DNA of 6,544 nucleotides from Alphaproteobacteria bacterium. Lineage in GTDB: Bacteria > Pseudomonadota > Alphaproteobacteria > JAAXGF01. The notes below the pieces were generated by a model that made no database searches, was not told the DNA's origin, and saw only the letters and a program-made list of their open reading frames with translations. Positions 1 to 5,626 of this stretch are shown here, piece by piece (the first letter of the stretch is position 1; each line of letters starts with the position of its first letter). Where the stretch lies: contig JAAXGF010000019.1 of NCBI GenBank assembly GCA_012267605.1, forward strand, positions 1 to 6,544, in the 5' to 3' direction. The position numbers and the translations under genes are program-made.

Positions 1-224
1 CCACCGCATGCAGAAATCCATCAGGTGCGGGTGTTCGACAGGATCAGACCTGGGCAGTTACCCGCCGATCAATAAAGGCGTCATCCATTGCCACATCGCA
101 TTCTCCTCCGCCAAGCCTGCCATTGATCGGAACATACGCTGTCCTGCTTCGTGTGTAAGGGGTATCCTGTCGCTCATCCGTGCGACAGTTGCGGCGACTC
201 GACAGCTAGCCAAGCCCCACACCA
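1..224. other. Upstream stretch without a convincing gene
   Basis: No frame here looks like a recognisable protein. The longest + strand frame (from 8) reads as Cys/Arg/His-rich low-quality sequence with no ribosome binding site. On the - strand a short ATG frame at 177..58 (39 aa, starting MSDRIPLTHEAG and ending WMTPLLIGG) has plausible amino-acid content, and the same frame stays open after its TAA to the left edge. It has no good Shine-Dalgarno and I do not recognise it. It could be a small real gene, a broken gene end, or chance. A weak inverted repeat CTGTCG/CGACAG lies at 167-172 and 183-188. Confidence 0.4.
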
Positions 225-240
225 CCCGGCAAAAATTGCG
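225..240 (+). promoter_or_regulatory. ftr-like activator site 1 upstream of flagellin
   Basis: The sequence CCCGGCAAAAATTGCG is a near-palindrome (GCAA-AAA-TTGC). It fits the Caulobacter FlbD-binding ftr pattern as I remember it (C-CGGC--AAA--GC-G) at all but the last position. Its centre lies about 120 bp upstream of the predicted sigma-54 start, a normal place for an enhancer-binding activator. A second copy lies 33 bp downstream. The match is seen directly; the binding protein (FlbD or a relative) is inferred. Confidence 0.55.
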
Positions 241-259
241 TATCGTTATTGCCGCCTAT

Positions 260-276
260 CGGCAAAATTTGCCGGG
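260..276 (+). promoter_or_regulatory. ftr-like activator site 2 upstream of flagellin
   Basis: CGGCAAA-A-TTTGCCG (260-274) is a perfect palindrome with 7-bp arms. Its first 13 bases match site 1 at 12 of 13 positions. The offset of 33 bp from site 1 is about three helical turns, so both sites would face the same side of the DNA. The centre lies about 88 bp upstream of the predicted transcription start. Because the right arm (262-276) is also complementary to 225-239 at 13 of 15 positions, the pair could form a cruciform or hairpin, but a dimeric activator site is the simpler reading. Confidence 0.55.
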
Positions 277-307
277 CACTCATTGCCCCTAAATCGACAA
301 CCAATTG

Positions 308-318
308 AATTTATTGAA
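308..318 (-). promoter_or_regulatory. AT-rich IHF-like patch in flagellin promoter
   Basis: Read on the - strand this is TTCAATAAATT, which resembles the IHF consensus WATCAANNNNTTR with two mismatches. It lies between the ftr-like sites and the -24 element, where IHF bends DNA in many sigma-54 flagellar promoters. The same 11-mer occurs on the + strand in the promoter of the downstream unit (5492-5502). On the + strand the patch also contains a tandem TTGAATTT repeat (305-312 and 314-321). Confidence 0.35.
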
Positions 319-327
319 TTTCATAAT

Positions 328-344
328 TTGGCATCAAACTTGCT
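328..344 (+). promoter_or_regulatory. Sigma-54 promoter of flagellin
   Basis: TTGGCAT-caaac-TTGCT matches the -24/-12 consensus, with GG at 330-331 and GC at 342-343 separated by exactly 10 bp. The predicted transcription start is near 355, giving a flagellin leader of about 93 nt. The two ftr-like sites upstream supply the activator sites that a sigma-54 promoter requires. This makes flagellin a late flagellar gene under RpoN plus an enhancer-binding protein, rather than sigma-28. Confidence 0.8.
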
Positions 345-387
345 TTAATCCTTTTTGCGACAGTCGCCTTCGAATGGTGCCGTCGTC

Positions 388-419
388 GGGGGAGGTACCC
401 CCAATCGGCAGGTAGCCGA
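388..419 (+). promoter_or_regulatory. Tandem hairpins with identical AGGTA loops in flagellin leader
   Basis: Two hairpins stand 2 nt apart: GGGGG-AGGTA-CCCCC (388-402) and TCGGC-AGGTA-GCCGA (405-419). Each has a 5-bp stem, and the stems differ in sequence while the five loop bases are the same, which suggests that the loop is what is recognised. They lie in the 5' leader between the predicted transcription start and the ribosome binding site. A post-transcriptional regulator is a reasonable guess. In alphaproteobacteria FlbT acts on flagellin leaders; in other bacteria CsrA binds loops containing GGA, but these loops carry GGT. Confidence 0.45.
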
Positions 420-435
420 GTCCATTTGTCCAAGT

Positions 436-446
436 AGGAGATTCCT
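436..446 (+). promoter_or_regulatory. Flagellin ribosome binding site, possibly self-sequestering
   Basis: AGGAG at 436-440 lies 7 nt before the ATG at 448 and fixes that codon as the start. AGGA (436-439) can pair with TCCT (443-446) across a 3-nt loop, forming a weak 4-bp hairpin that would hide the Shine-Dalgarno. On its own it is marginally stable, but it sits just below two stronger leader hairpins. Confidence 0.5.
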
Positions 447-447
447 T

Positions 448-1912
448 ATGGCTCTTAACGTCATCTCTAATTTTGGGGCGAACGTCGCCCTGCATAACCT
501 CACCGCAACCGATAATCAGGCGACCCGTAGTATCGCGAAATTGTCGGCCGGTTCCCGCGTGTTGGCGGCTCGGGACGATGCTGCCGCGCTGGCCATTGGT
601 AGTGGTCTGCCGGCCGAGGTTGCTTCGTTGAACCAGGCACGTGTCAACGCCGGTCAGGCTGCTTCCTTGTTGCAGATCGCTGAAGGTGCGCTGTCAACGG
701 TTACCGACATTCTGGTCCGATTGAAATCTCTCTCGGTTCAGTCCGCTTCCGGCCAGCTCTCCGACACGGAGCGTGCTACGCTGGACGCCGAGTTCGTCGC
801 TCTACGGACTGAAATCGACCGTATCGCCGACGACACCGAGTTCAATGGTAGCACCTTGGTGAATGGCACGACCGCGAGCACGACCGCTACCGTGGATTCC
901 CTCGCCGGTCAGAAAATCGGTGTTGCTGAAGGTGTCGAAAGCGTCGTTTTCGACGATAATACCGACGAGGTCTTCGAGCTCACATTTGCTCAGGCGACTG
1001 ACGCGTTGACCTTGACCAATACGGTGACTGGTGCCATCGAGACCGTCGGCATTGGCTCCACCGTCATCACGACAACCCAAACCGTCCGATTCGAGACGTC
1101 TGGTGCGACTATTACGCTGAATTCCAGCTTCGATAAGACCGCCGACATTGCTCAGGACGCGAATGCAGTCACCATTGGCACCGGCGGTACTGGTGTCGTC
1201 AGTGCTGCCACGATCAACGTCACCGATGCGTTTGGCGACATCTCGACCATCGACGCAACGACAGTAACCTTCACCCCGACCGCGGGTACCATCGCCGCTG
1301 AAACGCTCACGTTGAGTGCGGCGAGTGGCGGTAACTTCGTTGGGACCGTGGATTTGACGTCGCTTGGCACCAAGACGGTAACGTTGACCTAGGGTACCGG
1401 GGCGAACGCGCCGACCCTTACCTTTGAGTTCGTGGTCACAACTGTGTTCGACGGTGCTGAGACGGCCTCGAACATCGACTTGCAGCAGCTTGAAAACCTC
1501 GTCAGCTCCTTCCAGGATACGACGAACACCTCAGACTTCACCTTCAAGCTGGGCACGGCCACCGCGACCGCGGATGATCTAACGCTGACGCTCGACTCGG
1601 TGACGACGATTGCTCACGATCGATACCGCAGCCAACGCCAACCTGTCGGTTACGGCGATCGATGCGGCTATCGATACGGTCAACACGGCACGGGCGAACG
1701 TCGGTGCGGGTCAGAACCGGCTCGAATTCGCGAGTTCGAACCTCCAGGTCACGATCGAGAACTCCGAGGCCGCGAGAAGCGAACTGTTGGATTTGGACGT
1801 GGCCGCCGAGATCACCACTTTCACCAGCAAGCAGGTACTCCTGCAGGCTGGTATTTCGGTGCTCGGTCAAGCCAACCAGTTGCCGCAAAACCTGCTCCGG
1901 CTCTTCCAGTAG
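448..1912 (+). pseudogene. fliC: Flagellin, interrupted by a stop and a frameshift
   Basis: Filament subunit, exported through the flagellar type III system. The intact protein would be about 487 aa. Residues 1-140 are the D0/D1 N-terminus (MALNVISNF at the start, SGQLSDTERATLDAEF, FNGSTLVNG at 132-140). A Thr/Val-rich beta-type variable region follows, including TITLNSSFDKT. The last 100 residues (1610-1912) are the D1/D0 C-terminus, with NTARANVGAGQNRLEFASSN and the end ANQLPQNLLRLFQ. The first frame stops at an in-frame TAG (1390-1392) after 314 aa. Flagellin-like sequence continues in that frame to about 1609, then shifts by +1; removing A1609 restores VTT-LLTID. An upstream extension to 355 is rejected because AGGAG marks 448. 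As written only a truncated subunit lacking the C-terminal export and polymerisation region could be made. True decay or sequence error are both possible. Confidence 0.85.
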
Positions 1913-1928
1913 GATCCGTAGCGAACCT

Positions 1929-1963
1929 GGACGGGAGAGGGGAAATCCCCTCTCCCAACGTCC
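1929..1963 (+). terminator. Strong hairpin between flagellin and flaG, no U tract
   Basis: GGGAGAGGGG (1933-1942) pairs perfectly with CCCCTCTCCC (1947-1956) around the 4-nt loop AAAT. The outer bases GGAC (1929-1932) can pair with GTCC (1960-1963) past a 3-nt bulge. The sequence after the stem (AACGTCCAAACGG) has no T run, so it is not a classic intrinsic terminator. It may act as a partial terminator or as a 3' stabiliser for the abundant flagellin mRNA, lowering expression of flaG, fliD and fliS relative to flagellin. Confidence 0.6.
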
Positions 1964-1990
1964 AAACGGTGGGTTAGGAGTTAGCGAAAG

Positions 1991-2341
1991 ATGGATATCG
2001 AAAGCGCCGCTCGGGTCCCTTCCGGGGCGGCCATCCCAAGGGCGAGGGGATCGAGTTCCGTGCAGCAGCGTCCGGCCGCGCCAGCGCCGAAGGCACAAAA
2101 TTCGCCGGACTTGTCAGCGAAGCTTGGCCAGGCATACAAGGTTGTCAGCGGGGCGAATTTACCACGTAGCGCCAACGTCAGCGTCCGACTCAACGTCGAC
2201 GATGGCAGTGGAAGGGTATTTGCTACGGTGGTCAACAAACACACCGGTGAGGTGATCGAGCAAATCCCGCGCGAAGGCACATTGCGTCTCCTCGCGGTCA
2301 CACGCGAGCTGTTGGGCTCGGTATACGACACCAAAGTTTGA
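1991..2341 (+). CDS. flaG: Flagellar protein FlaG
   Basis: Small FlaG-family protein of 116 aa, a usual length for the family. FlaG proteins are encoded beside flagellin and fliD and are linked to control of filament length; the biochemical role is poorly defined. Residues 1-40 are Ala/Pro/Ser-rich and probably disordered. The conserved core is residues 62-116, with a beta-type segment VSVRLNVDD, the family signature TGEVIEQIP at 85-93, and the ending LLGSVYDTKV, matching the usual glycine-x-aspartate finish. The ATG at 1991 follows GGAG (1977-1980) at a rather long spacing of 10 nt, so translation may be modest. It lies 78 nt after the flagellin stop and 41 nt before fliD, with no promoter of its own that I can see. 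It probably depends on read-through from the flagellin promoter. Confidence 0.85.
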   Translation: MDIESAARVPSGAAIPRARGSSSVQQRPAAPAPKAQNSPDLSAKLGQAYKVVSGANLPRSANVSVRLNVDDGSGRVFATVVNKHTGEVIEQIPREGTLRLLAVTRELLGSVYDTKV

Positions 2342-2382
2342 CCCCGGGCACAAAGAGCACGTAAGCCAAGTGGAGATTAAGC

Positions 2383-4773
2383 GTGGAATCGGCAAGCCTC
2401 GGTAACCTCAACGTCGATTCGAACGGGAGCGTTTCTGTATCTGGCGTTTCCTCTGGAATCGATTTTCGCGCGACGATCGACGCCATTATCGAGGCTCGGC
2501 GAATCCCGGTCGTAACAATCGAAAACCGGATTACCGAGAACGAAGAGAAGATTCTCGCATATCAGGATCTCGATACCAGTCTGGCGACACTTCAGAGTAG
2601 CGTCGACGGACTTCGTGGTGCCGTCTCGCTAGGTGGCATCGGCGATACCTTTCAGAACAAGCAAACCTTTACTTCCGCGTCCAGAACGGACGGTCAGACG
2701 CCGTCCGTACCGGGGAACTTGATCAGCGCTTCTCTCGACAACAGCGCCGATGCCGGTGTCCACGAGATAGAAATTCGCCGTGTGGCGACCGCTCATAAAA
2801 TTAGTAGCCAGTCATTTGCGAGCCTAACGGCCGCGCTTAGCCTATCCGGGACGTTCGACATTCAATTTGATCCGGGGAGCGGTCCGACCACCAAGACCAT
2901 TACAATCGATGCTTCGGACAAGCTCGTCGACGTACGCGACAAGATCAATAACGCGAACATTGGTACGGACGCGACCGGCGTAACCGCAAGCATCGTTTCC
3001 GTCTCCGACACCGAACATTATCTGGTGCTTACTAACGACGACACCGGCGCCGACATCGATTTGATAAACGAGACGGGAAGTATACTAACCGCCGCCTCCG
3101 GATTAGGCATTTCGGAAGACGGTGGCACCACCTTCGACAACGTCCTGCAACAGGCACAAACCGCTAGATTTACTGCGGACGGTTTGAAGGATCCCGATCG
3201 TTTCGAATCGTCCGTTCTGACCAGTAGCACAGCGGTCTTGAATACGGTCATTACGCCGTCGAACGCGACCGGAAGCTTCGACATCGATAGCACAACCGTC
3301 AACTATGACACCGCCGTCGACAGTCTAAGTGATCTGGCCACACGCATCACATCGACCGTCGCCAACGTGACGGCGACTGTCGTTTCCGACGGAGATGGCT
3401 TCCGGCTGGACATAACCTCGACCAACCCGACGATTGACATTGTGGATACTAGTGGGCTGCTTGGCGATTTGAACGTCAACAACGACCTCGTCATCGAACG
3501 CACGAGCAACACGGTCTCGGATCTATTCGAAGGCGTAACACTTACTCTGTTTCAAGCCGAGCCGGCGACAACCCTCAAAATTGAAATCGAACAAGATTTG
3601 TCAGCGTTGAAGGCTCAAATTCAAAACGTGGTCAACGCCTACAACGACGTACGCGGTCTCATCAACGCCAACAGCTTGACCGACGCCACGACCGGCGAGA
3701 AAAGTGAAGATGCGGGTATTCTATTCGGTGAACGCACGCTGAGCGAGGTGCGGGGAGGGCTGGGTGAACTAATCTCCGCCAGCGTCGCCGGCGTCGACTC
3801 CGCGTTTGCTACCTTGGCACAGATCGGTATTAGTATCGCCAACAGTTCGGTTACCGACCCCCTGCTTGCCGGCACATTGGTCATCGACGAGTCCAAACTG
3901 GACGATGCACTTCTCAATAATCCGGACGACGTTAGGCGTTTGTTGGCATTCGATTTTTCGATTTCGGAACCCAACGTTTCATTGCTCGATTTTACCGGTG
4001 CTTCTACATTTTCGGCGAGCGGCTATACGCTCAATATCGGCGATATCTTGTATTCATCCGAATCGGACATTGTAACTGACAATACCGTTCCCCTTGATAC
4101 CGTGACCACCGCCACTGGCAGTGGTAGCTTCGACGTCAACGGTACCGGCGTGGCATACGATACGACAACCGATAGCCTCGACGATCTGGCTGCGAATATC
4201 ACCGCCGGTGTTCCTGGCGTGACGGCCACGGTGATCACCACTAGCTTCGGTTTTGAGCTTCGTCTGGAATCGAATAACGCAACGATTACCGTCGACAATG
4301 ATAGCGGCAATCTTTTGAGCGCTCTCAATATTGCCGCCGAACCGGATGTCATTACTCAGGCCAATATCGATGGACTGGCGGATGGGACCGACAACTCTAC
4401 AATCACCATTAGCGGCCGAACCATCACGGTGACGGACCAAAACGGCGCCGAAGGCTTGTTGCTGTTCTATGACGGTGTCGGTCCTTCGTCCGGGATACAA
4501 GTGGACTTCACCACGGGGTTTGCTTCTGAATCGTTTTTCTTCCTTGATGTTCTTACCGACGAGTCGGAAGGCGCTATCCAAGGAGAAATCGCGTCGCTCG
4601 AAGGATCGAACATATTGGCGCAAGAGCGCATCGATGCGATCGAGGCGCGAATCGAGATCGAGCGTCAATTGCTTATCGACAAGTTCGCCCGCGCCGAGGC
4701 CGCGTTGGCGACCGCGAACCGTGTGCTCGATACAATCACGCAACAGTTCGCTGCGCTAACGGCCGACAGGTAG
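2383..4773 (+). CDS. fliD: Flagellar filament cap protein FliD (HAP2), oversized
   Basis: Cap at the filament tip that promotes flagellin folding and insertion. At 796 aa it is much longer than the usual 450-500 aa. The FliD N-terminal region spans roughly residues 17-110 (VSVSGVSSGIDF at 17-28, then a helical heptad-rich stretch). Three flagellin-IN-like modules follow the pattern GSFD..(V)..YDT..DSL.DLA..I: residues 155-243, 297-367 and 579-652. The FliD C-terminal region begins near 395 (VVNAYNDVRGLIN) and includes LVIDESKLDDALLNNPDDV at about 499-517. It is split by an insertion of about 150-170 residues containing module 3, and ends in a coiled coil at 727-790. The start is GTG, supported by AGTGGAG at 2369-2375 with 7 nt spacing; there is no signal peptide, as expected for type III export. 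fliS starts 28 nt after the stop. The frame is intact. Confidence 0.92.
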   Translation: MESASLGNLNVDSNGSVSVSGVSSGIDFRATIDAIIEARRIPVVTIENRITENEEKILAYQDLDTSLATLQSSVDGLRGAVSLGGIGDTFQNKQTFTSASRTDGQTPSVPGNLISASLDNSADAGVHEIEIRRVATAHKISSQSFASLTAALSLSGTFDIQFDPGSGPTTKTITIDASDKLVDVRDKINNANIGTDATGVTASIVSVSDTEHYLVLTNDDTGADIDLINETGSILTAASGLGISEDGGTTFDNVLQQAQTARFTADGLKDPDRFESSVLTSSTAVLNTVITPSNATGSFDIDSTTVNYDTAVDSLSDLATRITSTVANVTATVVSDGDGFRLDITSTNPTIDIVDTSGLLGDLNVNNDLVIERTSNTVSDLFEGVTLTLFQAEPATTLKIEIEQDLSALKAQIQNVVNAYNDVRGLINANSLTDATTGEKSEDAGILFGERTLSEVRGGLGELISASVAGVDSAFATLAQIGISIANSSVTDPLLAGTLVIDESKLDDALLNNPDDVRRLLAFDFSISEPNVSLLDFTGASTFSASGYTLNIGDILYSSESDIVTDNTVPLDTVTTATGSGSFDVNGTGVAYDTTTDSLDDLAANITAGVPGVTATVITTSFGFELRLESNNATITVDNDSGNLLSALNIAAEPDVITQANIDGLADGTDNSTITISGRTITVTDQNGAEGLLLFYDGVGPSSGIQVDFTTGFASESFFFLDVLTDESEGAIQGEIASLEGSNILAQERIDAIEARIEIERQLLIDKFARAEAALATANRVLDTITQQFAALTADR
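2845..3111 (+). repeat. fliD module 1 (flagellin-IN-like)
   Basis: Encodes FliD residues 155-243. It begins SGTFDIQFD and continues through DKLVDVRDKINNA and TGVTASIVSV to LTNDDTGADI and TAASGLGI. It shares the order of motifs of modules 2 and 3 (GxFD strand, a DxLxDLxxxI helix, a VTAxxV strand, a hydrophobic strand, then LxxxLGI/LNI) but is clearly more diverged. It matches the general pattern of the flagellin hook IN motif family. Confidence 0.6.
3271..3483 (+). repeat. fliD module 2 (flagellin-IN-like)
   Basis: Encodes FliD residues 297-367. Key residues are GSFDIDSTTVNYDT, DSLSDLATRIT, VTATVVSDGDGF and LLGDLNV. By hand alignment about half of some 66 positions are identical to module 3, and similarity is visible in the DNA too, for example at AGCTTCGAC and at GTGACGGC. 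This points to a duplication inside the gene. Confidence 0.75.
4117..4338 (+). repeat. fliD module 3 (flagellin-IN-like), inserted in the C-terminal domain
   Basis: Encodes FliD residues 579-652. Key residues are GSGSFDVNGTGVAYDT, DSLDDLAANIT, VTATVITTSFGF and LLSALNI. It is the closest relative of module 2 in this protein. It lies inside the region where the FliD C-terminal domain is normally continuous, so it looks like a later insertion that lengthens the outward-facing part of the cap subunit. Confidence 0.75.
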
Positions 4774-4801
4774 TCGCAACGCCAAAGGTGGAGTACATCC
4801 C

Positions 4802-5293
4802 ATGACCAACGCGAACCCATACCAAGCCCAGGACATCATGACCGCCTCACCGGTTCGACTGGTGGTTAAACTGTATGAACATGCCATCATGTCTTTGCGC
4901 CAAGCAATTCGGGCCATCGAGGACAACGACATAAATGCCCGTTGGAAAGCCAACAAGAAGGCAATGGACATCATCGAGCACCTTTGCCAAACCTTGAACC
5001 TGGAGAAGGGCGGCGAGATAGCCGAAAATCTCGAGCGTCTTTATCGGTTCATGTTGCGCCACTTGTTGGACGTGGATCTCCACAACAATCCGACTGCGGC
5101 GAAAGAAGTGATCGATCTTCTTGAACCGCTTTACCGTTCCTGGTCACAGTTGGACCGCGACTTAGTTGCCAAGGCATCGGCGGCCACTCCGCATGCCGAA
5201 ACCGAGACGGTGGCAACGGAATTGGTCGTCTCGCCGCCCGGCGCCCAACCAGTGCCTCCGCACAGTGGTGGTCGGACGATCGCTAGCGCCTAA
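4802..5293 (+). CDS. fliS: Flagellin export chaperone FliS
   Basis: Cytoplasmic chaperone that binds the C-terminal D0 part of flagellin, prevents early polymerisation and delivers it to the export gate. Residues 1-120 are the four-helix FliS domain: NPYQ at 5-8, TASP at 14-17, LVVKLYEHAI at 20-29, LEKGGEIAENLERLYRFM at 67-84, and the helix around LLEPLYRSWSQL. A Pro/Ala/Thr-rich tail of about 40 residues (121-163) follows; many FliS proteins end near 125-135, so the tail is an extension, probably disordered. AGGTGGAG (4786-4793) precedes the ATG by 8 nt and fixes the start. The gene lies 28 nt after fliD in the same unit and is followed by an intrinsic terminator. It is intact although its main client, flagellin, is broken in this sequence. 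Confidence 0.93.
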   Translation: MTNANPYQAQDIMTASPVRLVVKLYEHAIMSLRQAIRAIEDNDINARWKANKKAMDIIEHLCQTLNLEKGGEIAENLERLYRFMLRHLLDVDLHNNPTAAKEVIDLLEPLYRSWSQLDRDLVAKASAATPHAETETVATELVVSPPGAQPVPPHSGGRTIASA

Positions 5294-5319
5294 CCTCGCT
5301 CCAAATTTCCACGGCGATC

Positions 5320-5357
5320 GCGCCGGTGTCGATTTGACACCGGCGCTTTGTTTTGTT
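5320..5357 (+). terminator. Intrinsic terminator after fliS
   Basis: GCGCCGGTGTC (5320-5330) pairs perfectly with GACACCGGCGC (5336-5346) around the loop GATTT, giving an 11-bp GC-rich stem, followed by the T-rich tail TTTGTTTTGTT (5347-5357). It closes the flagellin-flaG-fliD-fliS unit 27 nt after the fliS stop. Confidence 0.9.
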
Positions 5358-5400
5358 GGCTGCCTCGTTTGGCGGAGGTGGGCGCAGGAGGGCGATTCGA

Positions 5401-5417
5401 CCCGGCATAAACTTCCG
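5401..5417 (+). promoter_or_regulatory. ftr-like site 1 upstream of the downstream unit
   Basis: CCCGGCATAAACTTCCG fits the remembered ftr pattern C-CGGC--AAA--GC-G except for T in place of the second G. Its centre lies about 137 bp upstream of the predicted sigma-54 start at 5546. It resembles the flagellin-side sites, suggesting the same activator. Confidence 0.4.
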
Positions 5418-5442
5418 CTACCGATGCAGATGCCGACCGTGT

Positions 5443-5456
5443 CGGCAAAAACGTGG
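5443..5456 (+). promoter_or_regulatory. ftr-like half site 2 upstream of the downstream unit
   Basis: CGGCAAAAACGTGG shares its first nine bases, CGGCAAAAA, with flagellin site 1 but lacks the right half of the palindrome. Its centre lies about 97 bp upstream of the predicted start. It is a weak match by itself; its position beside another ftr-like site and a sigma-54 promoter is the main support. Confidence 0.3.
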
Positions 5457-5490
5457 ATTCCGATAGTTCGCGAGGAAAATTATTCTTTCA

Positions 5491-5503
5491 TTTCAATAAA
5501 TTA
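5491..5503 (+). promoter_or_regulatory. IHF-like site upstream of the second sigma-54 promoter
   Basis: TTTCAATAAATTA matches WATCAANNNNTTR with one mismatch. It contains the 11-mer TTCAATAAATT that is also found, inverted, in the flagellin promoter. It lies in an AT-rich patch between the ftr-like sites and the -24 element. Confidence 0.45.
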
Positions 5504-5518
5504 ACTCGTGAGCCTAAG

Positions 5519-5535
5519 TTGGCCCACGGATTGCT
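5519..5535 (+). promoter_or_regulatory. Sigma-54 promoter of the downstream (fliK-like) unit
   Basis: TTGGCCCACGGATTGCT has GG at 5521-5522 and GC at 5533-5534 with exactly 10 bp between. The predicted start is near 5546, leaving a leader of about 81 nt before the GTG at 5627. It follows the fliS terminator, so the next gene begins a new transcription unit. Confidence 0.75.
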
Positions 5536-5626
5536 TATGAATAAACCGAGGACGCGTTCTCGATGCGTTCGAAACATTTGAGAGGATCGTCGTGCAAATC
5601 ATCGCGCGTATCTCTTGGAGGACAAT

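Noticed and set aside
225..276. CRISPR-type or transposon end reading of the repeat pair
   Set aside because: There are only two short copies with no spacer array or transposase; position relative to the sigma-54 promoter fits an activator site.
355..447. Upstream extension of the flagellin frame to position 355
   Set aside because: The predicted sigma-54 transcription start is at about 355, the extension reads as Gly/Pro/Arg-rich non-flagellin sequence, and AGGAG plus the conserved MALNVISNF mark 448 as the start.
1364..1380. TTGGCAC as an internal sigma-54 promoter in flagellin
   Set aside because: The -12 position would read GT rather than GC and no TTGC follows at the right distance; it lies within coding sequence.
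1390..1392. TAG as a recoded sense codon in flagellin
   Set aside because: TAG also ends fliD and the flagellin C-terminal frame at natural ends, and the same gene carries an independent frameshift, so a lesion or error is simpler.
1432..1977. Separate 181-aa gene starting with GTG in the middle of flagellin
   Set aside because: Its first part is flagellin variable region in the original frame, and after about 1609 it reads out-of-frame Arg-rich sequence. It has no independent ribosome binding site evidence and is a product of the frameshift.
4054..4743. Long - strand frame opposite fliD, and other antisense frames at 1544-2098 and 3018-3974
   Set aside because: They lie opposite well-supported coding sequence, have no recognisable domains, and are expected shadows of its codon usage.
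5166..5504. A + strand frame overlapping the end of fliS and the terminator
   Set aside because: It is Arg/Pro-rich, begins inside fliS in another frame and runs through a clear intrinsic terminator.
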